DNA from: an uncultured Eubacterium sp.
Lineage (GTDB): Bacteria > Bacillota > Clostridia > Lachnospirales > Lachnospiraceae
Length of the DNA stretch: 18,014 nt
Direction: 5' to 3'
Assembly (NCBI GenBank): GCA_910586225.1
Contig: CAJUIL010000047.1
Span: 1-18,014 of the forward strand
This document shows positions 7,086-14,004 of this stretch, in pieces. The first letter of the stretch is position 1. Every line of letters begins with the position of its first letter. Position numbers and translations under genes: made by a program. The notes beneath the pieces were generated by a model. That model searched no databases, was not told the origin of the DNA, and worked only from the letters and a program-made list of their open reading frames with translations.

Positions 7086-7670
7086 ATGAGTTTAAGAGAA
7101 CAGGCTTACAGTATACTCATTGTATCTGCGAGAGATAATTTCACCTCTGCCTTTGCCGACCTGCTCCCTGAAACAAGATATTTCCCGATTCATACTGCTG
7201 CCAGTGTCAGCGCCGCGAAACGGATGCTCGCTGAAAAAACCTTTGATTTTGTCATTATCAACGCTCCCTTGCCTGACGATATCGGCACTCGTTTTGCTAT
7301 TGACATCTGTACCAGCAAACAATCCTCTGTGCTGCTTTTGGTAAAAAGCGATATACATGACGGTATTCACGACAAGGTTGTAGAACACGGTGTGTTCACG
7401 CTGCCAAAGCCAACCTCAAAGACAACCTTTATATATGCCCTTAACTGGATGGAAAGCGCCAGGGAGCGGCTTAGGCAATTTGAAAAGAAATCTCTGTCTA
7501 TCAAAGAAAAAATGGCAGAAATCCGTCTTGTCAACAAGGCAAAATGGATTTTAATCAGCGAATTAAAAATGAGCGAACCAGACGCCCACCGTTATATCGA
7601 AAAACAGGCAATGGATCGCTGCGTTACAAAGCAAACCATTGCCGAAGAAATCATTAAGACTTATACATAA
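7086..7670 (+). CDS. ANTAR-domain antiterminator with pseudo-receiver (NitR-like)
   Basis: An RNA-binding regulator of 194 residues. Residues about 1-125 have a CheY-like receiver pattern, but the acidic pocket after ILIV is SAR instead of DD. The phospho-acceptor Asp is Asn in IINAPLP; the KP motif near 130 is kept. A helical linker (about 127-145) leads to the C-terminal ANTAR domain (about 140-194), recognisable from NKAKWILISELKMSEPDAHRYI and AMDR. ANTAR proteins bind pairs of six-base-loop hairpins and block terminators. From memory, an ANTAR protein called NitR is encoded beside glnA and gltAB in solventogenic Clostridium. Last gene of the operon, with a strong AAGGAGGTG site. It probably acts on both leaders at 2099-2466. 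How it senses nitrogen status is not visible; phosphorylation appears excluded. Confidence 0.88.
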   Translation: MSLREQAYSILIVSARDNFTSAFADLLPETRYFPIHTAASVSAAKRMLAEKTFDFVIINAPLPDDIGTRFAIDICTSKQSSVLLLVKSDIHDGIHDKVVEHGVFTLPKPTSKTTFIYALNWMESARERLRQFEKKSLSIKEKMAEIRLVNKAKWILISELKMSEPDAHRYIEKQAMDRCVTKQTIAEEIIKTYT

Positions 7671-7678
7671 TCCCCGCT

Positions 7679-7710
7679 AAAAAAGCTCTTGCCTGCTTTT
7701 CATGCAGCAA
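7679..7710 (-). terminator. Terminator after the popT gene
   Basis: Directly after the popT stop on the minus strand, TTGCTGC pairs with GCAGGCAA (one bulged base) around ATGAAAA, then GAGC and six T residues. It separates the minus-strand genes from the converging nitrogen operon. On the plus strand the same region offers only a weak AAAAGC/GCTTTT hairpin (7681-7700) to end the ANTAR transcript. Confidence 0.55.
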
Positions 7711-8589
7711 TCATGCCTCACGCACATCCTTTAGCAGCTGCAGACCTAATATCACCGCTCCGCCAATCGCAAAGAACAACAGGCTGAACGTATCTATTGT
7801 AAGTGCGGCCTGCGGCGTATCGAGCGTTTCCGGTCCTTTGATCACCGCATACACAGACCCCAGCATCAAGCCAATGATCAGATAGATCGTCTGTGCACGG
7901 AACCGTTCGAGCGCCTTTCGGATCAGCTTTACCACGCTGAATATACCGACCAGTATCCCGCATCCAAAAATAAATACCGTCGGAAACGCACCCAGGTCAA
8001 AGTGAAGGATTTCTTTGATCGCCGTAATGACCGGAAGATAAAGCCCCATAATCAGTAGCAGCGTAGAACCGGAAATCCCTGGAAGCACCATCGCGGATAT
8101 CGCGATCGCTCCAGCCAAAAACACATAAATGCCAAGTCGCAGATCCAAATGCTCCAGATTCATGCTGCTTCCTCCGGAAACCGGGTTAAAATACGTGATC
8201 GCACAGACGATCACAGCTCCGAGCACCGCAAACAGCGCCCCTGCCGGCTTTTTGGACAGCACTTCTTTTTCTTCTTTCATGACGATCGGTATTGCCAGCA
8301 AAATAAACCCGATAAACATCGAGCTGATCGCATAGATATTCGATTCAAACACACTGGTCAGCACAAGCACCGCCAACACCATTCCGCATACCCAGCCGAT
8401 ACCAAGCTTGAGCAAAAAGAAAAAGGCTTCCTTTTTCTTTTGAAAATTTCCGCGCAGCAAATCGTCAATCGCCCCGATAAACTGATCGTAAAACCCTAGC
8501 AGGAACGCGATCGTCCCGCCGGACACTCCCGGCACGCTGTCGGCGAGCGCCATACAAAACCCTCTGATAAACTGAACCACATATAACAT
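7711..8589 (-). CDS. popT: DUF368 / PopT-family polyprenyl-phosphate transporter
   Basis: An integral membrane protein of 292 residues with about eight hydrophobic segments. It carries the family hallmark in two repeats: ADSVPGVSGGT (16-26) and LPGISGST (169-176), an inverted-repeat fold. DUF368 proteins were recently shown to return undecaprenyl phosphate, the lipid carrier of wall synthesis, to the inner face of the membrane. The frame is open 14 codons upstream into hisC. I chose the ATG at 8589 because AGAGG lies 5-6 bases before it and because it begins 13 bases after the hisC stop. It is probably cotranscribed with hisC, though no functional link is apparent. Family assignment is certain; the transport role rests on family knowledge. 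Confidence 0.9.
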   Translation of the reverse strand: MLYVVQFIRGFCMALADSVPGVSGGTIAFLLGFYDQFIGAIDDLLRGNFQKKKEAFFFLLKLGIGWVCGMVLAVLVLTSVFESNIYAISSMFIGFILLAIPIVMKEEKEVLSKKPAGALFAVLGAVIVCAITYFNPVSGGSSMNLEHLDLRLGIYVFLAGAIAISAMVLPGISGSTLLLIMGLYLPVITAIKEILHFDLGAFPTVFIFGCGILVGIFSVVKLIRKALERFRAQTIYLIIGLMLGSVYAVIKGPETLDTPQAALTIDTFSLLFFAIGGAVILGLQLLKDVREA

Positions 8590-8602
8590 AACAAACCTCT
8601 TT

Positions 8603-9688
8603 CTAAGCCTTTTCATTTTTTCCATCAGCATACGTTTTCAGATAATCCCGCAGAAAATCCAAAAGTACATCCATTTCCTCATCTGTGCCTATCGTGATCC
8701 GCAAATAGCGATCAACGCGTGGCCTAGCAAAGTAACGCACATAAATATGCTCTCTTTTCAGCGCCTCAAACAGCTCCTTTGCCTCTGCCTTTGGATGCGT
8801 TACAAATACAAAATTGCTCTGGCTGTCTCCAAAGACAAAGCCAAGCGTACGCAGCTCTTCCTTTACCCGCTCTCTCGTTGCTTTAATCTTATGAAGCGTC
8901 TTGCGAAAATATGCCTCGTCCTCTAATGACGCTACCCCAGCTGCCAGCGTCAACTGGTTCATCGTGTACGAATTAAACGAAAACTTAACATCGTTCAAAT
9001 ACCGTATCAGCTTCTTTGAACCAAATGCGTATCCAATACGCATACCTGCAAGCGCCCTGGACTTGGAAAAGGTCTGTACCACCAACAGATTTTCGAATTG
9101 ATCCAAAAGCTGCAGCGCCGACTCTCCGCCAAAATCAATATACGCCTCATCCACGATCACAACAACGTCCTCATTCTGCCGCATAATATCCGCAATATCC
9201 GCAAGGCTCTCCAGCTCCCCAGTAGGCGCATTCGGATTCGGAAAAACGATGCCGCCATTTGGAACCGCATAATCCTCCTTGCAAATCCGAAGCTGCTCAT
9301 TCAGCGGCACTGTCTGGTACGGAATCCCAAACAGCTCGGCCCATACTTCATAAAACGAATAAGTAATATCCGGAAACAAAATCGGCTTTTCTGAATTAAA
9401 AAACGTCTGAAACGCCATCGCCAGCACATCATCTGAGCCAACGCCCACAAACACCTGCTCCGGGCTGACGCGGTACCGCTTTGCCAGCGCGTCTACGAGC
9501 GCTCCCGCTTCCGGATCCGGATACAGCCGCAGCCTGTCCCCGTCAAAAGCATACAGGCTCTCCATCACACCTGGTGCAGGCGGATATGGATTTTCATTTG
9601 TATTCAGCTTGATCATATGCGGATGATTCGGCTGCTCCCCTGGTATGTAAGGAACTGCCTTTCGTATATTCGCTTCCCATGGTTTCAT
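8603..9688 (-). CDS. hisC: Histidinol-phosphate aminotransferase
   Basis: A PLP-dependent fold-type I aminotransferase of 361 residues, acting in histidine synthesis on imidazole-acetol phosphate with glutamate as amino donor. Motifs are LNTNENPYPP (28-37), FPNPNAPTG (149-157), VDEAYIDF (179-186) with the PLP-contacting Asp and Tyr, and the Schiff-base Lys209 in TFSKSRALAGMRIGYAFG. Length and spacing are normal. The ATG is preceded by AGAGGA at about 11 bases. It lies downstream of galT on the same strand, with two hairpins in between, and upstream of popT. No other his genes are in the window, so it may be an orphan copy or one with wider aromatic/histidinol specificity. Confidence 0.9.
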   Translation of the reverse strand: MKPWEANIRKAVPYIPGEQPNHPHMIKLNTNENPYPPAPGVMESLYAFDGDRLRLYPDPEAGALVDALAKRYRVSPEQVFVGVGSDDVLAMAFQTFFNSEKPILFPDITYSFYEVWAELFGIPYQTVPLNEQLRICKEDYAVPNGGIVFPNPNAPTGELESLADIADIMRQNEDVVVIVDEAYIDFGGESALQLLDQFENLLVVQTFSKSRALAGMRIGYAFGSKKLIRYLNDVKFSFNSYTMNQLTLAAGVASLEDEAYFRKTLHKIKATRERVKEELRTLGFVFGDSQSNFVFVTHPKAEAKELFEALKREHIYVRYFARPRVDRYLRITIGTDEEMDVLLDFLRDYLKTYADGKNEKA

Positions 9689-9714
9689 TTTTCTTATCGT
9701 CCTCTTTTCTCCAT

Positions 9715-9755
9715 AAAAAAATATAGTAATCTTATATAGATTACTATATTTTTTT
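9715..9755. repeat. Perfect A/T-rich 17-bp inverted repeat before hisC
   Basis: AAAAAAATATAGTAATC (9715-9731) and GATTACTATATTTTTTT (9739-9755) are exact reverse complements around a 7-base loop. The A7-stem-T7 design could terminate transcription in either direction, but the stem has very few G-C pairs. A dyad operator at the hisC promoter is another possibility. It starts 27 bases before the hisC ATG. Confidence 0.7.
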
Positions 9756-9805
9756 AGGAATGTAAATATTATTTCGGAATCGTCGGTATTTTAAGCGTTC
9801 ACAGC

Positions 9806-9834
9806 GTAACAGTTCAGGCAAGCTGACCTGTTAC
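9806..9834 (-). repeat. Hairpin overlapping the galT stop codon
   Basis: On the minus strand GTAACAG pairs with CTGTTAC and the inner TCAG pairs with CTGA, with one G-A mismatch between and a five-base loop. The hairpin includes the galT TAA. No T run follows, so it is not a classical terminator. It may protect the 3' end of gal mRNA or separate galT from hisC. Confidence 0.5.
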
Positions 9835-11360
9835 TTCACAGCTTCAACAAATTTCAAAAAGGCGTCTCTGCCTTCCTTCGTACATTTATAAACCCCAGCA
9901 TCCTCAAGCACCTGCTGAAAAACCAAACCGATCTCCTTATGCAGGATCTCGTCGATATTCTCTTTATCAATGCACTCATATTTTGTCTGGAATTTCTCAA
10001 CCCAGTCCGCGTGCTTTTCAAGCGCTTCATCCGCCCGGATATCCGCACCCGCGAGCATCGCTTTTTTTAACTGCGCCATCTCATCCTTAAGCCTTGCTGG
10101 AAGCACCGCAAGACCCATGACTTCGATCAGACCAATATTTTCCTTCTTAATATGGTGCAGATCTGCGTGCGGATGATAAACGCCAAGCGGATGCTCCTGC
10201 GTTGTAATATTATTACGAAGCACCAGATCCAGCTCATATTTGCCGTCCCGCTTCCTCGCGATCGGCGTGATCGTATTGTGCGGCTCGCCGTCCGTTTCGG
10301 CAAAGACAAACGCCGCTTCATCCGTATATCCGCGCCAACACAGCAAAATCTTATCCGCCAGTTCTACCAGACGCTCTTTCTTGTCCGCCCGGATACGGAT
10401 CACAGACATCGGCCATTTGACAATCCCAGCCTCCACATCCTCGAAGCCCGTAAAGCGGATCTCCTGTTCAACCGGAGCCTTTGCCATCGCAAACTCATAA
10501 TGACCGCCCTGGAAATGGTCGTGACTTAAGATCGAGCCGCCCACAATCGGCAGATCCGCGTTTGAACCTACAAAATAATGCGGGAACTGCTCCACAAAAT
10601 CCAGCAGCTTTCCAAATGCCGCACGCTCGATCTTCATTGGTGTATGCAGCGAATTGAACACAATACAATGCTCGTTGTAATAAACATATGGCGAATACTG
10701 GAAATACCAGTCGCTATGATTGATCGTAACCGGGATGATCCGGTGGTTCTGCCTTGCCGGATGGTTCACACGGCCTGCATAGCCCTCGTTTTCCTTACAA
10801 AGCAGACACTTCGGATAACCGCTCTGCTTCGCCAGCTTTGCCGCCGCGATCGCCTTTGGATCTTTCTCCGGCTTGGACAGGTTGACCGTAATATCCAGTT
10901 CGCCGAACTCCGTATCCGTCGTCCACTTTAAGTCCTTTTTAATGCGGTATCTGCGGATATAATCCGTATCACAGCTTAATTTATAAAAATAATCAGTCGC
11001 CTTTTGCGGATGCTCCTTATACAGGCTGCGGAAACGGCTGATCACCTCGCTCGGCCTTGGAACAAGCATCGCCATGATCTTTGTATCAAACAGATCCCGG
11101 TAAACAATGCTGTCCTCCTTTAAAATGCCCCGTTCATGCGCATCGTCCAGCATCTTCTGTAAAATATCTTCCAGCATTTCCTCCGCTATTTCCTGCGTCA
11201 TCGCAGGCTGTTTCTCATGCGCTTTTACAACCGCGTCCTCCAGCTCATCCAGCTCAAACAGTTCCAAAAGACGATTGATCGTATATTGTCTGTCCTCCGG
11301 CTCGATCAAGCCTGTCGCTAAGCCGTAATCCGCCAGTTTCAATATATTTTCCTGTATCAT
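9831..11360 (-). CDS. galT: UDP-glucose--hexose-1-phosphate uridylyltransferase (GalT, Firmicutes type)
   Basis: Second enzyme of the Leloir pathway: exchanges UMP between UDP-glucose and galactose-1-phosphate. The 509-residue length is the long form found in Firmicutes (the E. coli type is about 350). The nucleophile region is SHDHFQGGHYEF (279-290), comparable to the HxH motif of the family, with further markers CLLCKENEGYAGR (185-197) and HNTITP in the C-terminal half. The frame also opens at GTG 11372, but I chose ATG 11360 because AAAGGTGG is eight bases before it. It lies 24 bases after the small FakA-like gene, in one transcript with galK. No galE is present in the window. Confidence 0.94.
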   Translation of the reverse strand: MIQENILKLADYGLATGLIEPEDRQYTINRLLELFELDELEDAVVKAHEKQPAMTQEIAEEMLEDILQKMLDDAHERGILKEDSIVYRDLFDTKIMAMLVPRPSEVISRFRSLYKEHPQKATDYFYKLSCDTDYIRRYRIKKDLKWTTDTEFGELDITVNLSKPEKDPKAIAAAKLAKQSGYPKCLLCKENEGYAGRVNHPARQNHRIIPVTINHSDWYFQYSPYVYYNEHCIVFNSLHTPMKIERAAFGKLLDFVEQFPHYFVGSNADLPIVGGSILSHDHFQGGHYEFAMAKAPVEQEIRFTGFEDVEAGIVKWPMSVIRIRADKKERLVELADKILLCWRGYTDEAAFVFAETDGEPHNTITPIARKRDGKYELDLVLRNNITTQEHPLGVYHPHADLHHIKKENIGLIEVMGLAVLPARLKDEMAQLKKAMLAGADIRADEALEKHADWVEKFQTKYECIDKENIDEILHKEIGLVFQQVLEDAGVYKCTKEGRDAFLKFVEAVK

Positions 11361-11384
11361 AATCCTTTCCACCTTTCTAAGATG

Positions 11385-11636
11385 CTATCCCTGTAATCCT
11401 CTTGCCTGCCGCTGCATATCCTCAATCACAATATCATAGATCTCTCCAAGCGAAGCACAATACTCTAACACCTTCCACGGTTCATTTGTATGAAAATGAA
11501 TTTTTATCAGCTCTTCATCTCCTACCGCCAGCAGACAGTCTCCCTGAAAATTTTCTGTAAAATACGTATTCACCTCATCTTCATTCAACCCGGTTCCTTC
11601 AATCAAAAGTTGGGTGTCATATCGAAATTCTATCAT
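11385..11636 (-). CDS. Small stand-alone domain like the FakA/YloV middle domain
   Basis: An 83-residue protein that resembles, over nearly its whole length, the middle domain of the fatty-acid kinase subunit FakA (YloV, 'DAK-phosphatase-like'). Matching features are YDTQLLIEG near the N terminus, GDCLLAVGDEELIKIHFHTNEP (32-53) and VLEYCASLGEIYDIVIEDM (57-75). The HxH pair (His47, His49) occupies the place of the metal-binding histidines of FakA, while the family YCT motif reads YDT, replacing the Cys ligand by Asp7. Neither the kinase (DhaL) nor the DegV-like lipid-binding partner domain is attached. AGAGAGG precedes the ATG by 6 bases. It lies between galK and galT with short gaps (21 and 24 bases). 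Homology is strong by eye; function is unknown. Confidence 0.8.
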   Translation of the reverse strand: MIEFRYDTQLLIEGTGLNEDEVNTYFTENFQGDCLLAVGDEELIKIHFHTNEPWKVLEYCASLGEIYDIVIEDMQRQARGLQG

Positions 11637-11657
11637 AACAAACCTCTCTATTTCATA

Positions 11658-12830
11658 TTACGCTTCAGACAGCTTTACAGGCCCGTCGCCGATTTCTACA
11701 ACATAAAAATCCCCTGCATAACCAATCTTTTCCTCATAAGCCTTTCCGACCTTCTCAATAAAAGTATTCACAGCCTCATCCTTTACAATGCTGACCGTAC
11801 ATCCGCCAAAGCCCGCGCCTGTCATACGCGAACCGATCACGCCGTCTATCTTCCACGCCTCCTCGACCATCGTATCCAGTTCTATGCCTGTCACCTCATA
11901 ATCATCCCGTAAAGACACATGGGACGCGTTCATCAATTCCCCAAACAGCTTTACATCGTTGTTTTTCAGCGCTTCCACAGCTTTTAACGTTCTCTGGTTC
12001 TCATAAACCGCGTGCTTTGCGCGTTTTACGCGGATTTCATCCTTAACGGCGCTTTTATACTGCTCAAACTGCTCCTCTGTCAGGTCGCCAAGCGCCTGAA
12101 TGCCAACTACCTCCTGGATTTCCGCCAACGCAGTCTCGCACTCGCTGCGGCGTTCGTTATATTTGGAATCCCCCAGCCCGCGCTTTTTATTTGTACAAGA
12201 GATCACGATCTTCGCGCCTTCCAGCCGGATCGGCGCATATTCATAATGCAGCGTCGCCGTATCCAGGAAAATCGCATGGTCAGCCTTGCCCATCGCGATC
12301 GCAAACTGATCCATGATCCCACAGTTCACGCCGTTGAAATTGTTTTCCGAAAACTGGCCGATCAGCGCAAGATCCTGATTAGATACATCAAATCCAAACA
12401 AGTCCTTTAAAATATATCCCGTCAGTACTTCGACCGAAGCTGAAGAAGAAAGACCGGATCCATTTGGAATATTGCCGAACAACAGCAGATCCATGCCCTG
12501 CTCCACCTTCATGCCGCGCTCTCCGAACGCCCACATCACACCCTTTGGATAATTTGTCCAGTCTGCTTTCTTTTCCGCCTGCAGCCCTTCCACCGAAGAC
12601 TCGATCACGCCAAAATGCTCAAAATTCATGGAATAAAACCGCAGCTTCTTATCCTCGCGCTTCCTTGCAACGCCATATGTACCGATCGTCAGCGCACACG
12701 GAAATACGTGCCCGCCGTTATAATCGGTATGCTCTCCGATCAGATTGACACGCCCTGGTGCAAAATACGCCCGAATATCTCCCTGCGCACCAAAAATTTC
12801 CTTGAATTTTTCAATTACCTTTGCCTGCAT
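11658..12830 (-). CDS. galK: Galactokinase
   Basis: Phosphorylates galactose at C1 with ATP, the first step of the Leloir pathway; a cytoplasmic GHMP-family kinase. The 390-residue product has all three GHMP motifs: GRVNLIGEHTDYNGG (26-40, galactokinase signature), PNGSGLSSSAS (122-132, ATP-binding) and TGAGFGGC (337-344). The catalytic Asp174 lies in GIMDQF. The frame is open 65 codons upstream, but that part reads through the promoter and has no family similarity. ATG 12830 has GAGGG eight bases before it and gives the normal length. First gene of the gal transcript, with a near-consensus promoter about 70 bases upstream. Confidence 0.96.
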   Translation of the reverse strand: MQAKVIEKFKEIFGAQGDIRAYFAPGRVNLIGEHTDYNGGHVFPCALTIGTYGVARKREDKKLRFYSMNFEHFGVIESSVEGLQAEKKADWTNYPKGVMWAFGERGMKVEQGMDLLLFGNIPNGSGLSSSASVEVLTGYILKDLFGFDVSNQDLALIGQFSENNFNGVNCGIMDQFAIAMGKADHAIFLDTATLHYEYAPIRLEGAKIVISCTNKKRGLGDSKYNERRSECETALAEIQEVVGIQALGDLTEEQFEQYKSAVKDEIRVKRAKHAVYENQRTLKAVEALKNNDVKLFGELMNASHVSLRDDYEVTGIELDTMVEEAWKIDGVIGSRMTGAGFGGCTVSIVKDEAVNTFIEKVGKAYEEKIGYAGDFYVVEIGDGPVKLSEA

Positions 12831-12899
12831 CTTTTTGCCCTCTCTTTCCTTTTTCCTTATCTGTCGCTGCTTTTCTATCACTGTATCGTTGATAAGACT

Positions 12900-12928
12900 A
12901 TTATACGCAATCCACCTGTCGATTTCAA
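12900..12928 (-). promoter_or_regulatory. Sigma-A promoter of galK
   Basis: On the minus strand TTGAAA (12928-12923), a 17-base spacer and a perfect TATAAT (12905-12900). The predicted start near 12893 gives a leader of about 63 bases. Confidence 0.82.
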
Positions 12929-13085
12929 TTTCCAAATCCATTTTTACAACAATATGCCGGAAAGATGCAACAAAAAGACAGCTATTTCCACAACCAAAAA
13001 ACTGCACAAAAAAAACTGCTTTCACGAATGTTTTTTTAATATTTCCATAAACTTTATTAAAACTCTCTTAATTTGAATTTCCTAC

Positions 13086-13114
13086 TTGTATGCGCAAAAC
13101 TCATATGCTATAAT
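13086..13114 (+). promoter_or_regulatory. Extended -10 promoter of the PAP2 gene
   Basis: TTGTAT (13086-13091), 17-base spacer, then TATAAT (13109-13114) preceded by TGC, which forms an extended -10. The leader to the ATG at 13175 is about 54 bases. Confidence 0.72.
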
Positions 13115-13174
13115 CCGCATTATATAGATCCTATTTTATAATAAGCCAGATATAGAAATAAAGAAGGGTGAAAA

Positions 13175-13903
13175 ATGCAATTCCATGAAACAAAGCAGCA
13201 AGCAAAATCGTTGAAAGAACTGGTGTATCGCTACCGTCATATCTGGGTGCTTTCCTACTGCATCCTATATCTTCCCTGGTTTGCCTGGCTGGAAAAGACC
13301 GTTACAAAAAAATTCCATATTATAACAATGGAGATCGATTTAAAAATACCATTCTGTGAATATTTTATCATCCCCTACCTGCTCTGGTTTGTATACATTG
13401 CAGCCATAATCACCTACTTCTTCCTTTGCAGCAAATACGATTATTACAAGCTATGCGCATTTTTGTTTACCGGAATGACCGTGTTTTTGATCGTATCTAC
13501 CATATATCCGAACGGACATCACCTGCGTCCTGACGAATTTGACCAGGAAAACCTGTGCACAGAGCTTGTACGCTGGCTGTATCGGACCGATACCCCGACA
13601 AACCTGTTCCCAAGCATCCATGTATACAATTCCATCGGCGTTCACCTCTCGCTTATACACAGTGAACGTCTAAAAGAAAAAAAGAGCATCCGGATGATTT
13701 CCTTTTGCTTATGCGTTTCGATCATATTGTCAACAATGTTTTTAAAGCAGCATTCCGTTTTTGACGTACTGACGGCATTTGGGATGGCGCTTATCATGTA
13801 CTATGCGGTATACCGTCGTGCATATACGAAGGTTCCTGCCCTGATCCGCGCAGGCAAGCGGGAAAAGGGACAGATCTTACATGACTTTAAATCTTATTTA
13901 TGA
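13175..13903 (+). CDS. PAP2-family membrane phosphatase
   Basis: A 242-residue integral membrane protein with about five or six hydrophobic helices (near 22-40, 63-85, 93-112, 174-190, 196-213). The PAP2 catalytic signature is present: Arg118-Pro119 in HHLRP, FPSIH (145-149) and KQHSVFD with His193 and Asp197. The family dephosphorylates lipid phosphates such as phosphatidate or undecaprenyl pyrophosphate, or transfers head groups, at the outer membrane leaflet. The first motif is shortened to RP, as in the more divergent PAP2_3-like group, so substrate cannot be told. The start has AGAAGGG eight bases upstream. It stands alone, divergent from galK and convergent with gpmI, and ends before a shared terminator. 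Confidence 0.82.
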   Translation: MQFHETKQQAKSLKELVYRYRHIWVLSYCILYLPWFAWLEKTVTKKFHIITMEIDLKIPFCEYFIIPYLLWFVYIAAIITYFFLCSKYDYYKLCAFLFTGMTVFLIVSTIYPNGHHLRPDEFDQENLCTELVRWLYRTDTPTNLFPSIHVYNSIGVHLSLIHSERLKEKKSIRMISFCLCVSIILSTMFLKQHSVFDVLTAFGMALIMYYAVYRRAYTKVPALIRAGKREKGQILHDFKSYL

Positions 13904-13970
13904 AATCTGACTATCTTCTCCTGCAGCGCAAATCCCTTCCAGAAGCAAAGTCAGAAACATCTTTTAATTG

Positions 13971-14002
13971 AAATGGGAACCGGAATGATCCGGTTCCCAT
14001 TT
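13971..14002. terminator. Bidirectional terminator between the PAP2 gene and gpmI
   Basis: AAATGGGAACCGGA (13971-13984) and TCCGGTTCCCATTT (13989-14002) form a perfect 14-bp stem around the four-base loop ATGA. T-rich sequence follows on the plus strand (TTTTATTATTT) and, more weakly, on the minus strand. It serves both convergent genes, lying two bases beyond the gpmI stop. Confidence 0.9.
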
Positions 14003-14004
14003 TA

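Larger units (their letters stand above)
12831..13174. promoter_or_regulatory. Divergent intergenic region between galK and the PAP2 gene
   Basis: This 344-base A/T-rich region has no gene. It holds the galK promoter on the minus strand and an extended -10 promoter for the PAP2 gene on the plus strand. Between them is an A/T-rich inverted repeat, TTTTAATA (13034-13041) and TATTAAAA (13055-13062), which could be an operator or chance. No leader terminator or riboswitch was recognised. Confidence 0.6.

Noticed and set aside
8590..8631. Upstream start of popT overlapping hisC
   Set aside because: The family N terminus and a correctly spaced AGAGG support the ATG at 8589, after the hisC stop.
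12831..13025. 65-codon N-terminal extension of the galK frame
   Set aside because: It reads through the galK promoter, has no galactokinase similarity, and the ATG at 12830 has a good ribosome site and gives the normal length.
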